This document shows positions 25,619 to 36,152 of a stretch of 64,000 nucleotides of DNA, piece after piece. The stretch is from contig NZ_FQVG01000002.1 of NCBI RefSeq assembly GCF_900129265.1, positions 1 through 64,000 of the forward strand, given 5' to 3'. This DNA is from Caloramator proteoclasticus DSM 10124 (GTDB lineage: Bacteria; Bacillota; Clostridia; Clostridiales; Caloramatoraceae). Positions within the stretch are counted from its first letter, which is position 1. Each line of letters starts with the position of its first letter. A program made the translations under genes and the position numbers. The notes under the pieces are model-generated. The model did not search any database. It saw only the letters and a list, made by a program, of their open reading frames with translations, and had not been told where the DNA came from.

Positions 25619-26407
25619 ATGAAAACAAGAATTATAAGTGCATTAGTAGCTATTCCAATATTACTTTTTTTTGTAATATCAGGGGGATTGATTTTAAAGA
25701 TAGGTGTATCAATAATAACTGCTATAGCAGTATATGAGTATATAAATGCTTTTGAAAAAAAATATAGGGTTATTACTCCTTTATTAATTATATTTTATTT
25801 AATAAATCAATTTATATTTTATACATCTGATTTGTCAAAGTATAATACTATTTTAATTTATACGTTACTTTTAATATCAATGGCCTATCCTATTTTTAAT
25901 AAAAAGTATTCTATTATATCTTCAGCATTTACTGTTGTTGGATATATATATATAATTAGCTTTTTTAATCTTCTTGTTAAAATAAATGAGATGAAAAATG
26001 GAAATAAATTAATATGGATGGTTTTCTTAATTGCTTGGTGCTGTGATACTTTTGCATATTTTATAGGTATGTTTTTAGGGAAAAGAAAGTTGTGTCCAGA
26101 AGTTAGTCCTAAAAAAACAGTAGAAGGTTCTATTGGAGGAATATTAGGAAGTATAGTAGGCCTTGTTATTTGGAAGATTTTTAATGGTAATATTGAAATT
26201 ACATATATACAATTAATTATATTAGGAATAATTGGTGCTGTTGTATCACAGATAGGTGACCTTTCAGCCTCATTAATAAAAAGACATGTAGGCATAAAAG
26301 ATTATGGAAATATAATGCCTGGACACGGAGGAATTTTAGATAGATTTGATAGCATACTATTTGTCATTCCTGTCGTATATTATTATATAGCAATTATTTT
26401 AGGATGA
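25619..26407 (+). CDS. cdsA: Phosphatidate cytidylyltransferase
   Basis: This 262-residue membrane enzyme makes CDP-diacylglycerol from phosphatidate and CTP. It has about seven hydrophobic segments. The C-terminal signature is visible in pieces: SASLIKRHVGIKDYG, then MPGHGGILDRFDS. It lies in the uppS-cdsA-dxr-rseP order. Its stop is followed within 5 bases by the permease start. Its product feeds PgsA, encoded at 53779. Confidence 0.96.
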   Translation: MKTRIISALVAIPILLFFVISGGLILKIGVSIITAIAVYEYINAFEKKYRVITPLLIIFYLINQFIFYTSDLSKYNTILIYTLLLISMAYPIFNKKYSIISSAFTVVGYIYIISFFNLLVKINEMKNGNKLIWMVFLIAWCCDTFAYFIGMFLGKRKLCPEVSPKKTVEGSIGGILGSIVGLVIWKIFNGNIEITYIQLIILGIIGAVVSQIGDLSASLIKRHVGIKDYGNIMPGHGGILDRFDSILFVIPVVYYYIAIILG

Positions 26408-26412
26408 TATAT

Positions 26413-27348
26413 ATGAATATTAATATAAAGGCATTACTTAAGATAATAGTGGTAGACTTAATAGTTATCATAATTCTTAAGTTATGCCTTGTTTTTTTAT
26501 GGCCATTTCTTGTTGCAATTTTAATTGCACTACTTATGGAACCTTTTATAAAAAAGATAGTAAGTTTAAAAATAAATAGAAATATAGCCGTTAGTTTATC
26601 TTATATTTTTATATTTTTAGTTTTAGCCTTTTTGACATATATTTTTATAAAATATATAATTAACGAAGTAAATAAAATATACATAGTGATATCAAATAAA
26701 ATATATAATGATCAAATAAATTATGTAATTGAGAAAATAACTACCTTAAAAAATAGTGACTTTAATTTTTTAGATAAAACAATGGGTACTATAAATGAGT
26801 TACTTAAGATATTTATAGTTTTTATAATTAGTATAATTTTAAGTTTAGACTTTAATAAAATATCTGAAAATATTATTCTAAGCATTGATAATAAATATAT
26901 AGCTGCATTTATAAGTTCATTTATTAAATTAACTTCCATTGCATTAATTGAATTAAAATTAGTAGTTATTTCTACAATACTTACAATAGCTGGATTTTTT
27001 GTATTAGGCATTGAAAATGCATTAACTATAGGAATAATTTGTGGTATACTAGATTTGTTACCTGTTTTAGGACCTGCATTAATTTTTATACCTTGGAGTG
27101 TATTAGCTTTTATAGATAAAAAGTACTTTTTGTCTATAGGTCTTATATCATTGTATGCATTGTTGCAGATAATAAGAGAAATATTACAGGTTAAGATGGT
27201 AGGAAGTTCTTTAAAGATACATCCTGTTATTTCACTTTTTGCGTTGTATGTAGGGGTTATAATATTTAAGTTATGGGGAGTTATATTTGGACCCTTTATG
27301 ATTATTTTTACAAAAGAACTTATTGATATAGAAAGGAGAATTATATGA
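26413..27348 (+). CDS. AI-2E/YtvI-type membrane permease
   Basis: This 311-residue protein is strongly hydrophobic, with roughly seven membrane segments. Its C-terminal half (GLISLYALLQIIREILQ, then VGVIIFKLWGVIFGPF) resembles the AI-2E/YtvI transporter superfamily. Substrates in this family vary and include sporulation and sodium-linked members, so none is assigned. I prefer ATG 26413, with AGGA 8 bases upstream, over ATG 26404, which overlaps the cdsA stop and lacks a site. Its insertion between cdsA and dxr is not the Bacillus order. It overlaps dxr by 4 bases. Confidence 0.8.
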   Translation: MNINIKALLKIIVVDLIVIIILKLCLVFLWPFLVAILIALLMEPFIKKIVSLKINRNIAVSLSYIFIFLVLAFLTYIFIKYIINEVNKIYIVISNKIYNDQINYVIEKITTLKNSDFNFLDKTMGTINELLKIFIVFIISIILSLDFNKISENIILSIDNKYIAAFISSFIKLTSIALIELKLVVISTILTIAGFFVLGIENALTIGIICGILDLLPVLGPALIFIPWSVLAFIDKKYFLSIGLISLYALLQIIREILQVKMVGSSLKIHPVISLFALYVGVIIFKLWGVIFGPFMIIFTKELIDIERRII

Positions 27349-28493
27349 AACAATTAGTTATATTAGGTTCTACAGGTTCGATTGGAACTCAAGCACTTGA
27401 TGTTGTCCGTCATAAAAGGGATGAGTTTAATGTTGTAGCTTTGTCTGCACATTCTAATATAAATAAATTAGTTGAGCAGGTTAAAGAATTCAGCCCTGAA
27501 TATGTTGTAATAATGAATGAAAATTTAGTAAGTGAATTAAAGGACAGAGTTTCTAATATTGGAACAAAGGTACTCTCAGGTGTTGAGGGTTTAGAATTTA
27601 TAAGTACATTACATAATGTAGATATAGTTTTAACTTCTGTTGTTGGTATGATAGGTTTAAGACCAACAATAGCAGCAATTAGGGAAGGTAAAGATATTGC
27701 ACTTGCTAATAAAGAGACTTTAGTTGTTGGTGGAAGTATAATAAAAGATGAACTATCAAAATCTAAATCAAGAATTATTCCAGTGGATAGTGAGCATAGT
27801 GCTCTTTTTCAGTGTTTAAATGGTGAAAGTAGGAGTGCAGTTAATAATTTGATTTTAACAGCATCTGGAGGCCCATTTAGAGGTAAAAAGAAGGAGGATT
27901 TAACTCAAGTTACTCCAGAGATGGCTTTAAAACATCCAAGATGGAATATGGGAAGAAAAATATCAATAGATTCGGCAACATTAATGAATAAAGGATTAGA
28001 AGTAATAGAAGCACACTATTTGTTTGATGTTGATTATGATAATATAAAGGTTGTTATACATCCTCAGAGTATTATACATTCTATGGTGGAATATAAAGAT
28101 GGTTCAATAATTGCTCAGCTATCAAATACTGATATGAGACACCCAATTCAATATGCACTTGAATATCCAAATAGAACAGAGTCATTGATTGGTTATCTCG
28201 ATTTAATTAAATACAATACTTTAACATTTGAAGAACCAGATATTGAAACGTTTGAGTGTTTAAAATTAGCCTATGAAGCTGGAAAAGTTGGAGGAACTAT
28301 GCCAGCTGTATGTAATATTGCAAATGAAGAAGCGGTAGATCTATTTCTTAATAATAAAATTAAATTTTTAGATATTCCAATTATAATTAAAGAGGCTATG
28401 AATAATTTTAAGGTAAAATATGAATTTGATTTAGAGTACATTATTAATTTAGAAAAGGAAGTAAGAGAGTATATTAGAAATATAATCAAATAG
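27345..28493 (+). CDS. dxr: 1-deoxy-D-xylulose-5-phosphate reductoisomerase
   Basis: This 382-residue enzyme makes methylerythritol phosphate, the second step of the non-mevalonate isoprenoid pathway. The NADPH site is GSTGSIGTQALDVV. PVDSEHSALFQCL and SIDSATLMNKGLE are metal and substrate motifs. AAGGAG precedes the ATG. With ispG (29536) and uppS (24841) it gives a local isoprenoid-to-lipid-carrier set. Confidence 0.98.
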   Translation: MKQLVILGSTGSIGTQALDVVRHKRDEFNVVALSAHSNINKLVEQVKEFSPEYVVIMNENLVSELKDRVSNIGTKVLSGVEGLEFISTLHNVDIVLTSVVGMIGLRPTIAAIREGKDIALANKETLVVGGSIIKDELSKSKSRIIPVDSEHSALFQCLNGESRSAVNNLILTASGGPFRGKKKEDLTQVTPEMALKHPRWNMGRKISIDSATLMNKGLEVIEAHYLFDVDYDNIKVVIHPQSIIHSMVEYKDGSIIAQLSNTDMRHPIQYALEYPNRTESLIGYLDLIKYNTLTFEEPDIETFECLKLAYEAGKVGGTMPAVCNIANEEAVDLFLNNKIKFLDIPIIIKEAMNNFKVKYEFDLEYIINLEKEVREYIRNIIK

Positions 28494-28507
28494 GGTGGTG
28501 TTTTTAT

Positions 28508-29518
28508 ATGCAAACGTTATTGGCAACAATTTTTGTATTTGGATTATTGATAACAAGTCATGAACTTGGTCATTTTGTTACTGCGAAGTTATCAGGAATA
28601 AAGGTTCTTGAATTTGCTATAGGGATGGGGCCAAAGATATTTGGCTTTAAAAAGGGAGAAACGAGTTATTCTTTAAGGCTTTTTCCTATTGGGGGATATG
28701 TAAAAATGTTAGGTGAAGAGGGAGATTCTAATGACCCAAGAGCATTTTGTAATCAGAGTCCTTGGATAAGACTTATAGTTATTATAGCAGGTGCTTTTAT
28801 GAATTTCGTTATAGCTATAATATTATTTGCTATTATTGCTTATAATGCAGGGGTTGTAAGACCAATTATAAGTGAAGTAGAAGTTGGTCTTCCTGCATAT
28901 AATGCTGGAGTTAAGGTAAATGATAGAATAATTGAAGTTAATAATAAGAAGGTTAAAACTTGGGAGGATTTCATCATAGAAATATCAGAGAATAAGGAAA
29001 AACCTATAGACTTAACAATAAAAAGAGATGATGTTATAAAAAAAATTACAGTTACGCCTGTTTATAGTAAAGAAAGGGGTAAATATATTATAGGAATTGT
29101 CCCAACTGTACAAAAGGCTGGTGTAATAACATCAATAGCTGAGGGATTTAACAAAACAGTTTTTACAGTAAAACAAATGGGTATATTTTTAGGAAGAGCT
29201 CTAAGAGGAAATATTTCATCTGAGGATGTCGGAGGACCAGTTGCGATTGTTAAAATGTCTGGAGAAGCAGCAAAATATGGCATATTGAGTCTTTTATCCT
29301 TTGCAGCATTACTTAGCATTAATTTGGGAGTTTTAAATTTAATTCCTTTTCCAGCATTAGATGGTGGTTGGGTTATAATATTATTGTTTGAAGGAATAAC
29401 AAGAAAAAAAATAGATGAAAATAAGATTGGACTTGTCAATTTAATTGGGTTTACTATTCTAATATTGTTTGCAATATTTATAACATATAAAGATATACTC
29501 AGGTTCAAATTATTATAG
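28508..29518 (+). CDS. rseP: Site-2 protease RseP/RasP
   Basis: This 336-residue intramembrane zinc metalloprotease cleaves anti-sigma factors and signal-peptide remnants. The active site SHELGHFVTAKLSG (HExxH) is in the first membrane segment. A PDZ domain covers about residues 110-190. The last membrane region has LNLIPFPALDGG with the third zinc ligand. The gene follows dxr, the usual order. In Bacillus proS comes next; here ispG follows. Confidence 0.97.
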   Translation: MQTLLATIFVFGLLITSHELGHFVTAKLSGIKVLEFAIGMGPKIFGFKKGETSYSLRLFPIGGYVKMLGEEGDSNDPRAFCNQSPWIRLIVIIAGAFMNFVIAIILFAIIAYNAGVVRPIISEVEVGLPAYNAGVKVNDRIIEVNNKKVKTWEDFIIEISENKEKPIDLTIKRDDVIKKITVTPVYSKERGKYIIGIVPTVQKAGVITSIAEGFNKTVFTVKQMGIFLGRALRGNISSEDVGGPVAIVKMSGEAAKYGILSLLSFAALLSINLGVLNLIPFPALDGGWVIILLFEGITRKKIDENKIGLVNLIGFTILILFAIFITYKDILRFKLL

Positions 29519-29535
29519 GTATAGGGTGGTAATTT

Positions 29536-30585
29536 ATGAATAGAAGAAGAACAAAAAAAATAAAAGTCGGTAACATATTTGTTGGAGGGGATAGTCCTAT
29601 ATCTGTCCAATCTATGACTAATACAGATACAAGAGATGTTAATAAAACTGTTGAACAGATAAAAAGACTTGAAAGTGAAGGGTGTGAAATAATTAGGGTT
29701 GCAGTACCTGACTTTGAAGCGGCTGATGCAATAAAGGAAATTGTAAAGCAAATTGATATACCGTTAGTTGCAGACATACACTTTGACTATAGGTTAGCAA
29801 TAAAGTCAGTGGAAAATGGAGCGAATGCCTTAAGAATAAACCCGGGGAATATAGGAAATGAGATAAGAATAAAGGAAGTTGTAGATGCAGCAAAATATTA
29901 TTCTGTACCTATAAGAGTTGGAGTTAATTCTGGTTCGCTTGAAAAGGAAATATTAGAAAAATATAAGAGACCTTGCCCAGAGGCACTTGTGGAAAGTGCT
30001 TTAAGAAATGTTGAGATATTAGAAAAATATAATTTTAATGATATAGTAATTTCTGTGAAATCCTCAAATGTTAAGGAAATGGTAGATAGCTATAGATTAT
30101 TATCAAAAAATACTGAGTATCCTCTCCACTTAGGTGTAACTGAGGCAGGAACTATCTACAGTGGTACAGTAAAGTCTGCAATAGGAATAGGAGCTCTTTT
30201 GCTAGACGGTATTGGGGATACAATAAGAGTGTCATTAACAGATGATCCTATTGAAGAAATAAAATTAGGTAAAGAGATATTACAGGCTTGTGGGGTTAGA
30301 AGATTTGGAGTGGAAATTATTTCTTGCCCAACGTGTGGCAGAACATCAATTGATTTAATAGGACTTGCAAAAAAAGTAGAAGAAGAGCTTAAGAACATTA
30401 ATAAACCTTTAAAAGTTGCTGTAATGGGTTGTGTTGTTAATGGACCGGGAGAGGCAAAAGAGGCAGATATAGGTATAGCAGGAGGAATAAAAGAGGCCTT
30501 GATATTTAAAAAAGGTAAAATAATTAAGAAGGTAAGTGAAGAAAATATTATTAGTGAATTAATAGAAGAAATAAATAAATTATAA
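29536..30585 (+). CDS. ispG: 4-hydroxy-3-methylbut-2-en-1-yl diphosphate synthase
   Basis: This 349-residue iron-sulfur enzyme (GcpE) makes HMBPP, the penultimate step of the isoprenoid pathway. VGNIFVGGDSPISVQSMTNT is the TIM-barrel start. The 4Fe-4S ligands are in SCPTCGRTSID and MGCVVNGPGEAKEAD. Length fits the short bacterial form. The gene is grouped with dxr and uppS. Confidence 0.98.
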   Translation: MNRRRTKKIKVGNIFVGGDSPISVQSMTNTDTRDVNKTVEQIKRLESEGCEIIRVAVPDFEAADAIKEIVKQIDIPLVADIHFDYRLAIKSVENGANALRINPGNIGNEIRIKEVVDAAKYYSVPIRVGVNSGSLEKEILEKYKRPCPEALVESALRNVEILEKYNFNDIVISVKSSNVKEMVDSYRLLSKNTEYPLHLGVTEAGTIYSGTVKSAIGIGALLLDGIGDTIRVSLTDDPIEEIKLGKEILQACGVRRFGVEIISCPTCGRTSIDLIGLAKKVEEELKNINKPLKVAVMGCVVNGPGEAKEADIGIAGGIKEALIFKKGKIIKKVSEENIISELIEEINKL

Positions 30586-30607
30586 AAGCTACTAAGGGGG
30601 AATTTGT

Positions 30608-31234
30608 GTGTTTATTGACTGTATTATTCCTGCTTATAATGAGGAAAAAACCGTTGGGGATGTAATTGATGTTGTTAAGAAGGTGGATTGTATTAGAGAT
30701 ATTATAGTAGTAAATGATGGTTCTAATGATAATACTTCACTAATTGCAAAGAGCAAAGGAGTAAAGGTTGTCGATAATAAAAAAAATATGGGAAAGGGAG
30801 CAGCTATTAAGATTGGGCTTGAAAATTCAGATGCTGATGTAATTTTATTATTAGATGCTGATTTAATTGGTCTTACACCAAATCATATACTTGATTTGTT
30901 AAATCCTGTTTTAAGTAATGAAGCTGATATGTCTGTTGGTATATTTTCAAGTGGAAGGCTTGCAACTGATTTAGCACAATTTGTTGCTCCAAATCTTTCA
31001 GGTCAAAGGGCCTTAAAGAGATTTGTTTTAGATACAATGGATAATATGGATATTACTAAATATGGAGTTGAAGTTGCATTAACTAAGCATGTACAAAGAA
31101 TGCAATTTAAAGTTAAAAATGTTGAAATGAAGGATATGACACACATAATGAAGGAAGAAAAATTAGGATTCGTTAGAGGATTTAAAGCAAGATTAAAGAT
31201 GTACTATGATATACTAAAGTGTCTAAGGACATAA
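30608..31234 (+). CDS. Family 2 glycosyltransferase
   Basis: This 208-residue protein has a GT-A fold: IDCIIPAYNEEKTVGDVI at the N-terminus, VVNDGSNDNT for nucleotide binding and LLLDADLIGL as the DxD-like metal site. There is no membrane segment, so it is probably soluble or membrane-associated. The start is GTG 30608 after AAGGGGG. Donor and acceptor are unknown; SGQRALKRFVLD suggests the GT2 subgroup with a GQR-type motif. It sits between ispG and polC, where Bacillus has proS. Confidence 0.85.
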   Translation: MFIDCIIPAYNEEKTVGDVIDVVKKVDCIRDIIVVNDGSNDNTSLIAKSKGVKVVDNKKNMGKGAAIKIGLENSDADVILLLDADLIGLTPNHILDLLNPVLSNEADMSVGIFSSGRLATDLAQFVAPNLSGQRALKRFVLDTMDNMDITKYGVEVALTKHVQRMQFKVKNVEMKDMTHIMKEEKLGFVRGFKARLKMYYDILKCLRT

Positions 31235-31249
31235 ATAGGAGGTTTAATA

Positions 31250-34200
31250 ATGTCCAAAGCATTAAGTGAAGTGCTAATTGATGTTGCAGAATTGAATAAT
31301 AATGAAATACTGGAGAAATTGTTTGTAGAGAAGGTAATAGTAGATAAAAAAACAAAAAAATATGAGGTGTTTATAAAGTCTTATGTTGAGACTAATCAGG
31401 AATTAAAAACAAAACTTATTGAAGCCTTTAAAAGTAAACTAAAACTAGATAATAATTTAGAACTATATATAGATTATATTAATAAAAATATGGACTATAA
31501 GAACATAAATGAGGAAAGTTTTAGAATAATATTGAGGGATATTTTAAAACAATATCCCTCAATATGTTCTGTTTTAACATCAAGTAAGTTTAAAATTAAT
31601 AATGAAAATATTGAATTTAACATAGATAATGAGTTTACTGTAAATATGTTAAAAAGTAGACAAATTGATAAAATATTAAAGAAGGAATTATATAATATTT
31701 TTAATAAAAATATCAATATAAACTTCCAATATGATGAATTGATAATTGATGATTATAATAAATTAAAATATGATGAAGATAGTAAACTTATAAATCAATA
31801 TATACAAGAAGTTAGAGAAAAAAGTGTACCAATTAAGATTGAATCTGGTGATAAAAATATAAATAGCAATAATAGTAATAATGATAATCCTTATATTTAT
31901 GGAAAACCTATAAAGGCTGATTTTGCTAAAATAGTTTCTATAACTGAAACTTCTGGAATAGTAGAAATTGAGGGAGAGGTATTTAAAGTAGATATAAAAG
32001 AAACTAAAAACGGAAAATATATTATGTCATTTTATATTACAGATTATACAAGCTCAATTACAGTTAAATTATTTCCAAAGCCAGAAAAAATAGATGAAAT
32101 TAAATCACAAATCTCAGAAGGAAGTTATTTAAAGGTAATTGGTGAAGCGACATATGATAAGTTTGTAAATGAAATAGTATTAATGGCTAAGTTTATAGAT
32201 AAAAAAGAAAAAACAAAGAGAATAGATACTTGTGAAGAAAAAAGAGTAGAGTTACATCTTCATACACAAATGAGTGGAATGGATGGAGTAAGTTCAGCCA
32301 CAAAACTAATCCAAAGAGCTAAAGAATGGGGGCATAAGGCAATAGCAATAACAGACCATGGAGTTGTGCAGGCATTCCCAGAGGCTATGGATGCAGCAAA
32401 AAAATATGGTGTAAAGGTTATATATGGTGTTGAAGGATATTTGGTAGATGATGGCGAACCAATAGTCTACAATCCAAGGGATTGTTCTTTAGATGGAGAA
32501 TTTATTGTATTTGATATAGAGACTACAGGTTTTAATCCACAGACAGATGAAATAATAGAAATTGGTGCTGTTAAAATTAAAAATTATCAAATTGTAGATA
32601 GATTTTCTGTATTGATTAATCCGGAAAGGCATATATCTGAAGAAATACAAAAATTAACAGGTATAACCAATGAAATGGTAATTGATAAACAAACAATTAT
32701 AGATATACTTCCAAAATTTACAGAATTCGTTGGAGACGGTGTTTTAGTAGCACATAATGCAAAATTCGATACAGGATTTTTAAGAGAAAAGTTTAAAAAG
32801 TTTAATTTACAGTTTAACTATTCTATTTTAGATACACTTCCTTTAGCAAGATGGCTATTACCTGATTTAAAGAGACATAAACTTAATGTAATAGCTGAAC
32901 ATTTAGGCATAAGTTTAGAAAATCATCATAGAGCTGTTGATGATGCTGAAGCAACAGCACATATATTTTTAAAATTTGTTGATATGCTTAAGGAAAAGGA
33001 AATTTCTAAGCTTTCAGATATAAATTTACAATATAGCGGTAATTTTGATATTAAAAAGGCAGATACCTATCATATTGTTATATTAGTTAAAAACTATCAA
33101 GGTTTGTATAATCTATACAAATTGATTTCTATGGCCCATTGTAATTATTTTTTTAAGAGACCAAGAATCCCCAAAAGCTTACTTGAACAGATGAGGGATG
33201 GACTAATAATAGGTACTGCCTGTGAAGCAGGACAGCTATATAGGGCCATTTTAAATAATTTATCTGAAGGGGAATTAGAAGAAATAATAAAATTTTATGA
33301 TTATTTAGAGATACAACCTATAGGAAATAATATGTTTTTATATGAAAATGGAAAGGTTGATAGTGTAGATAAGTTATATGAATATAATAAAAGGATAGTG
33401 GAATTAGGTGAGAAGTATAAAAAACCTGTTGTTGCAACAGGGGATGTTCATTTCCTTGATCCACATGATGAGTATTTTAGAAGAATTCTAATGGCAGGAC
33501 AAGGATTTGATGATGCAGATAATCAAGCACCATTATATTTTAAAACAACAGATGAAATGTTAGAGGAATTCAAATATTTGGGTGAAGAAAAGGCTTATGA
33601 AGTTGTTGTTAAAAATCCAAATATGATTGCGGATTTAGTTGAAGAGATTAAGCCGATTCCAGAAGAAACATTCCCACCTAAGATTGATGGAGCAGATGAA
33701 GAAATTAGAAAAATGACAATGGATAATGCGCATAGCATTTATGGAGAAAAGCTTCCTGAAGTTGTTGAAAAACGCCTTGATAAGGAGTTAAATTCAATTA
33801 TTAATAATGGTTATGCTGTCTTGTATTTAATTGCACATAAGCTGGTTGCCAAATCATTAAATGATGGTTACCTGGTAGGATCCAGAGGGTCTGTAGGTTC
33901 TTCCTTTGTTGCTACAATGTGTGGAATTACAGAAGTTAATCCTTTGCCACCACATTATGTTTGTCCAAATTGCAAAAATTCCGAGTTTTTCCTTGATGGA
34001 AGTGTTGGAGCAGGGGTTGACTTACCAGATAAAAATTGTCCTGTATGTAATACAAAATATAAGAAGGATGGTTTTGATATACCTTTTGAAGTCTTTTTAG
34101 GCTTTGAAGGTGATAAGGAGCCAGATATAGACTTAAATTTCTCTGGAGAATATCAGCCGGTTGCACATAAATATACAGAAGAGTTATTTGGTGAAGGTCA

Positions 34201-35542
34201 TGTATTTAGAGCAGGTACTATTGGTACTATAGCAGAAAAAACAGCCTATGGTTTTGTTAAAAACTATTTAGAGGAGAGAGGAATTAAAGCAACATCTGCT
34301 GAAATGGAAAGATTAGTAAAGGGGTGTACAGGTGTAAAAAGAACTACAGGACAACACCCTGGTGGTATAATGGTAGTTCCGAGAGATAAGGAAATATATG
34401 AATTTACACCGATACAAAAACCTGCAGATGATGTTAATTCTGAGGTTACTACAACACATTTTGATTACCATTCTATAAGTGGTAGATTATTAAAGCTTGA
34501 TATTCTTGGTCACGACGATCCTACTGTTTTAAGAATGCTTCAGGATTTAACAGGAATAGATCCTAAGGATATTCCTTTAGATGATAAAAATGTTATAAAA
34601 TTATTTACATCAACAGAACCTTTAGGAATAACCAAGGAAGATATAAACTGTGAAGTTGGAACATTGGGATTGCCGGAATTTGGAACAAAATTTGTTAGAC
34701 AAATGCTTATTGATACACAACCACAAAATTTTTCAGATTTAGTTAGAATATCTGGATTATCCCACGGTACAGATGTTTGGTTAAATAATGCACAGGATAT
34801 AATAAGACAGGGGCTTGCTACATTAAAAGAAGTTATATGTACCAGAGACGATATTATGTTATATTTAATTTATAGTGGGGTACCACCAAAAACAGCCTTC
34901 AATATTATGGAGAGGGTTAGAAAAGGAAAAGGTTTAAGGGATGAAGATATTGAAGTAATGAAACAAAACAATGTACCAGATTGGTATATACAATCTTGTA
35001 ATAAAATAAAATATATGTTCCCAAAGGGACACGCAGTTGCGTATGTTATGATGGCTGTTAGAATAGCATATTTTAAGGTTTACTATCCTGAAGCATACTA
35101 TGCTACTTACTTTACTGTAAGAGCAGATGATTTTGATGCAGACTTGATAGTAAAGGGTGAAAAAGCAATAATCAGCAAAATTAAAGAAATAGAATCTTTA
35201 GGAAATTCGGCTTCACAAAAGGAAAAAGGTCTTATGACTATATTAGAAATAGCACTTGAAATGTATAAGAGAGGTTTAAAATTTATACCTGTAGATCTTT
35301 ATAAATCAGATTCAGTAAAGTTTTTAATAACTGAAGAAGGAATATTACCTCCATTTAGAGCTCTTCAAGGTGTTGGAGAAAATGCAGCAAGAAATATTGT
35401 TGCAGCAAGAGAACAAGGTCCTTTTGTATCAAAGGAGGATTTAAGAATTAGAGCGAAGGCAACAAAAACAGTCATTGAGATATTAGATTCCCATGGATGT
35501 TTAAAGGGATTACCAGAAACTAACCAACTTTCTCTGTTTTAA
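31250..35542 (+). CDS. polC: DNA polymerase III alpha subunit, PolC type
   Basis: This 1430-residue enzyme is the main replicative polymerase of low-GC Firmicutes. In order: an N-terminal domain, an OB fold, the PHP domain ([12 protein letters not shown], about residue 335), an inserted proofreading exonuclease ([12 protein letters not shown], about 420; NAKFDTGFL), PHP continued, a cysteine zinc site (YVCPNCK, KNCPVC, about 900), and the polymerase core with PDIDLNFSG (about 958). Length matches B. subtilis PolC (about 1437). AGGAGG precedes the ATG. A promoter for rimP begins two bases after its stop. Confidence 0.99.
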   Translation: MSKALSEVLIDVAELNNNEILEKLFVEKVIVDKKTKKYEVFIKSYVETNQELKTKLIEAFKSKLKLDNNLELYIDYINKNMDYKNINEESFRIILRDILKQYPSICSVLTSSKFKINNENIEFNIDNEFTVNMLKSRQIDKILKKELYNIFNKNININFQYDELIIDDYNKLKYDEDSKLINQYIQEVREKSVPIKIESGDKNINSNNSNNDNPYIYGKPIKADFAKIVSITETSGIVEIEGEVFKVDIKETKNGKYIMSFYITDYTSSITVKLFPKPEKIDEIKSQISEGSYLKVIGEATYDKFVNEIVLMAKFIDKKEKTKRIDTCEEKRVELHLHTQMSGMDGVSSATKLIQRAKEWGHKAIAITDHGVVQAFPEAMDAAKKYGVKVIYGVEGYLVDDGEPIVYNPRDCSLDGEFIVFDIETTGFNPQTDEIIEIGAVKIKNYQIVDRFSVLINPERHISEEIQKLTGITNEMVIDKQTIIDILPKFTEFVGDGVLVAHNAKFDTGFLREKFKKFNLQFNYSILDTLPLARWLLPDLKRHKLNVIAEHLGISLENHHRAVDDAEATAHIFLKFVDMLKEKEISKLSDINLQYSGNFDIKKADTYHIVILVKNYQGLYNLYKLISMAHCNYFFKRPRIPKSLLEQMRDGLIIGTACEAGQLYRAILNNLSEGELEEIIKFYDYLEIQPIGNNMFLYENGKVDSVDKLYEYNKRIVELGEKYKKPVVATGDVHFLDPHDEYFRRILMAGQGFDDADNQAPLYFKTTDEMLEEFKYLGEEKAYEVVVKNPNMIADLVEEIKPIPEETFPPKIDGADEEIRKMTMDNAHSIYGEKLPEVVEKRLDKELNSIINNGYAVLYLIAHKLVAKSLNDGYLVGSRGSVGSSFVATMCGITEVNPLPPHYVCPNCKNSEFFLDGSVGAGVDLPDKNCPVCNTKYKKDGFDIPFEVFLGFEGDKEPDIDLNFSGEYQPVAHKYTEELFGEGHVFRAGTIGTIAEKTAYGFVKNYLEERGIKATSAEMERLVKGCTGVKRTTGQHPGGIMVVPRDKEIYEFTPIQKPADDVNSEVTTTHFDYHSISGRLLKLDILGHDDPTVLRMLQDLTGIDPKDIPLDDKNVIKLFTSTEPLGITKEDINCEVGTLGLPEFGTKFVRQMLIDTQPQNFSDLVRISGLSHGTDVWLNNAQDIIRQGLATLKEVICTRDDIMLYLIYSGVPPKTAFNIMERVRKGKGLRDEDIEVMKQNNVPDWYIQSCNKIKYMFPKGHAVAYVMMAVRIAYFKVYYPEAYYATYFTVRADDFDADLIVKGEKAIISKIKEIESLGNSASQKEKGLMTILEIALEMYKRGLKFIPVDLYKSDSVKFLITEEGILPPFRALQGVGENAARNIVAAREQGPFVSKEDLRIRAKATKTVIEILDSHGCLKGLPETNQLSLF

Positions 35543-35543
35543 C

Positions 35544-35572
35544 TTGAAATAAATTTATTATGGTGTTATAAT
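35544..35572 (+). promoter_or_regulatory. Promoter for the rimP-nusA operon
   Basis: TTGAAA (35544-35549), 17 bases, TATAAT (35567-35572), with extended TG at 35564-35565. It starts right after the polC stop and leads into a leader of about 115 nt that contains a terminator hairpin. Confidence 0.75.
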
Positions 35573-35598
35573 AATATTGTCCTAAATATATTTGACAC

Positions 35599-35634
35599 AG
35601 AGTGGGCAAAACCCACTCTATATTTATGTTTTTT
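35599..35634 (+). terminator. Terminator or attenuator hairpin in the rimP leader
   Basis: AGAGTGGG (35599-35606) pairs with CCCACTCT (35612-35619) around CAAAA. The following tract is interrupted (ATATTTATG, then TTTTTT to 35634). It lies downstream of the rimP promoter, so it could end polC transcripts and also attenuate rimP-nusA. A weak or displaced U-tract is typical of NusA-dependent terminators. Confidence 0.65.
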
Positions 35635-35670
35635 GTATATAATGAATTATTTTTTGATGTATACAAAAAA
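35629..35670 (+). repeat. Inverted repeat overlapping the terminator U-tract
   Basis: TTTTTTGTATA (35629-35639) pairs with TATACAAAAAA (35660-35670), extendable by two pairs. The T-run following the upstream hairpin is part of this repeat, so it could fold into a second hairpin just before the rimP ribosome binding site. Confidence 0.6.
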
Positions 35671-35694
35671 TAGAAATAATAAAGGAGGGATAAG

Positions 35695-36150
35695 ATGTTC
35701 AATAAAATTGAGAATGAAGTGGAAAAAATAGCAAGGCCTATAGTTGAAGAGTTTGGTTGTGATTTTGTTGATGTAGAGTTTTTAAAGGAATCAGGTGAAT
35801 GGTATTTAAGAGTTTACATAGACAAAGAAGAAGGTGTTACATTAGACGACTGTACTAAAATTAGTAGAAGAGTAAGTGATGAGTTAGATAAAATTGATCC
35901 AATTGAGTTTAGCTATTATTTTGAGGTGTCATCACCAGGCGAATTAAAACTTATTGAAGAAGAAAAGGCTTTAAAGCGAGCCCTTAACAAAAATGTTAAG
36001 GTAAGGCTTAACGATGAAAATTATACAGCCTTATTTGGAAAATTAGTAAATTATAGTGAAAATAATATAGTTTTAAATGTTGATGGTGAAGACAAAAATA
36101 TAAAATTTGATGATATTTATTTCATTAGGTTGAGTGGAAAGGGGAGATAA
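35695..36150 (+). CDS. rimP: Ribosome maturation factor RimP
   Basis: This 151-residue protein (YlxS) aids 30S maturation. The N-terminal half has GCDFVDVEFLKESGEWYLRV and VTLDDCTKISRRVSDELD; VSSPGELKLI is the family motif; a small SH3-like domain ends it. GGAGGG precedes the ATG. It is first in the rimP-nusA-rnpM-ylxQ-infB-rbfA operon, and nusA begins two bases after its stop. Confidence 0.96.
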   Translation: MFNKIENEVEKIARPIVEEFGCDFVDVEFLKESGEWYLRVYIDKEEGVTLDDCTKISRRVSDELDKIDPIEFSYYFEVSSPGELKLIEEEKALKRALNKNVKVRLNDENYTALFGKLVNYSENNIVLNVDGEDKNIKFDDIYFIRLSGKGR

Positions 36151-36152
36151 TA

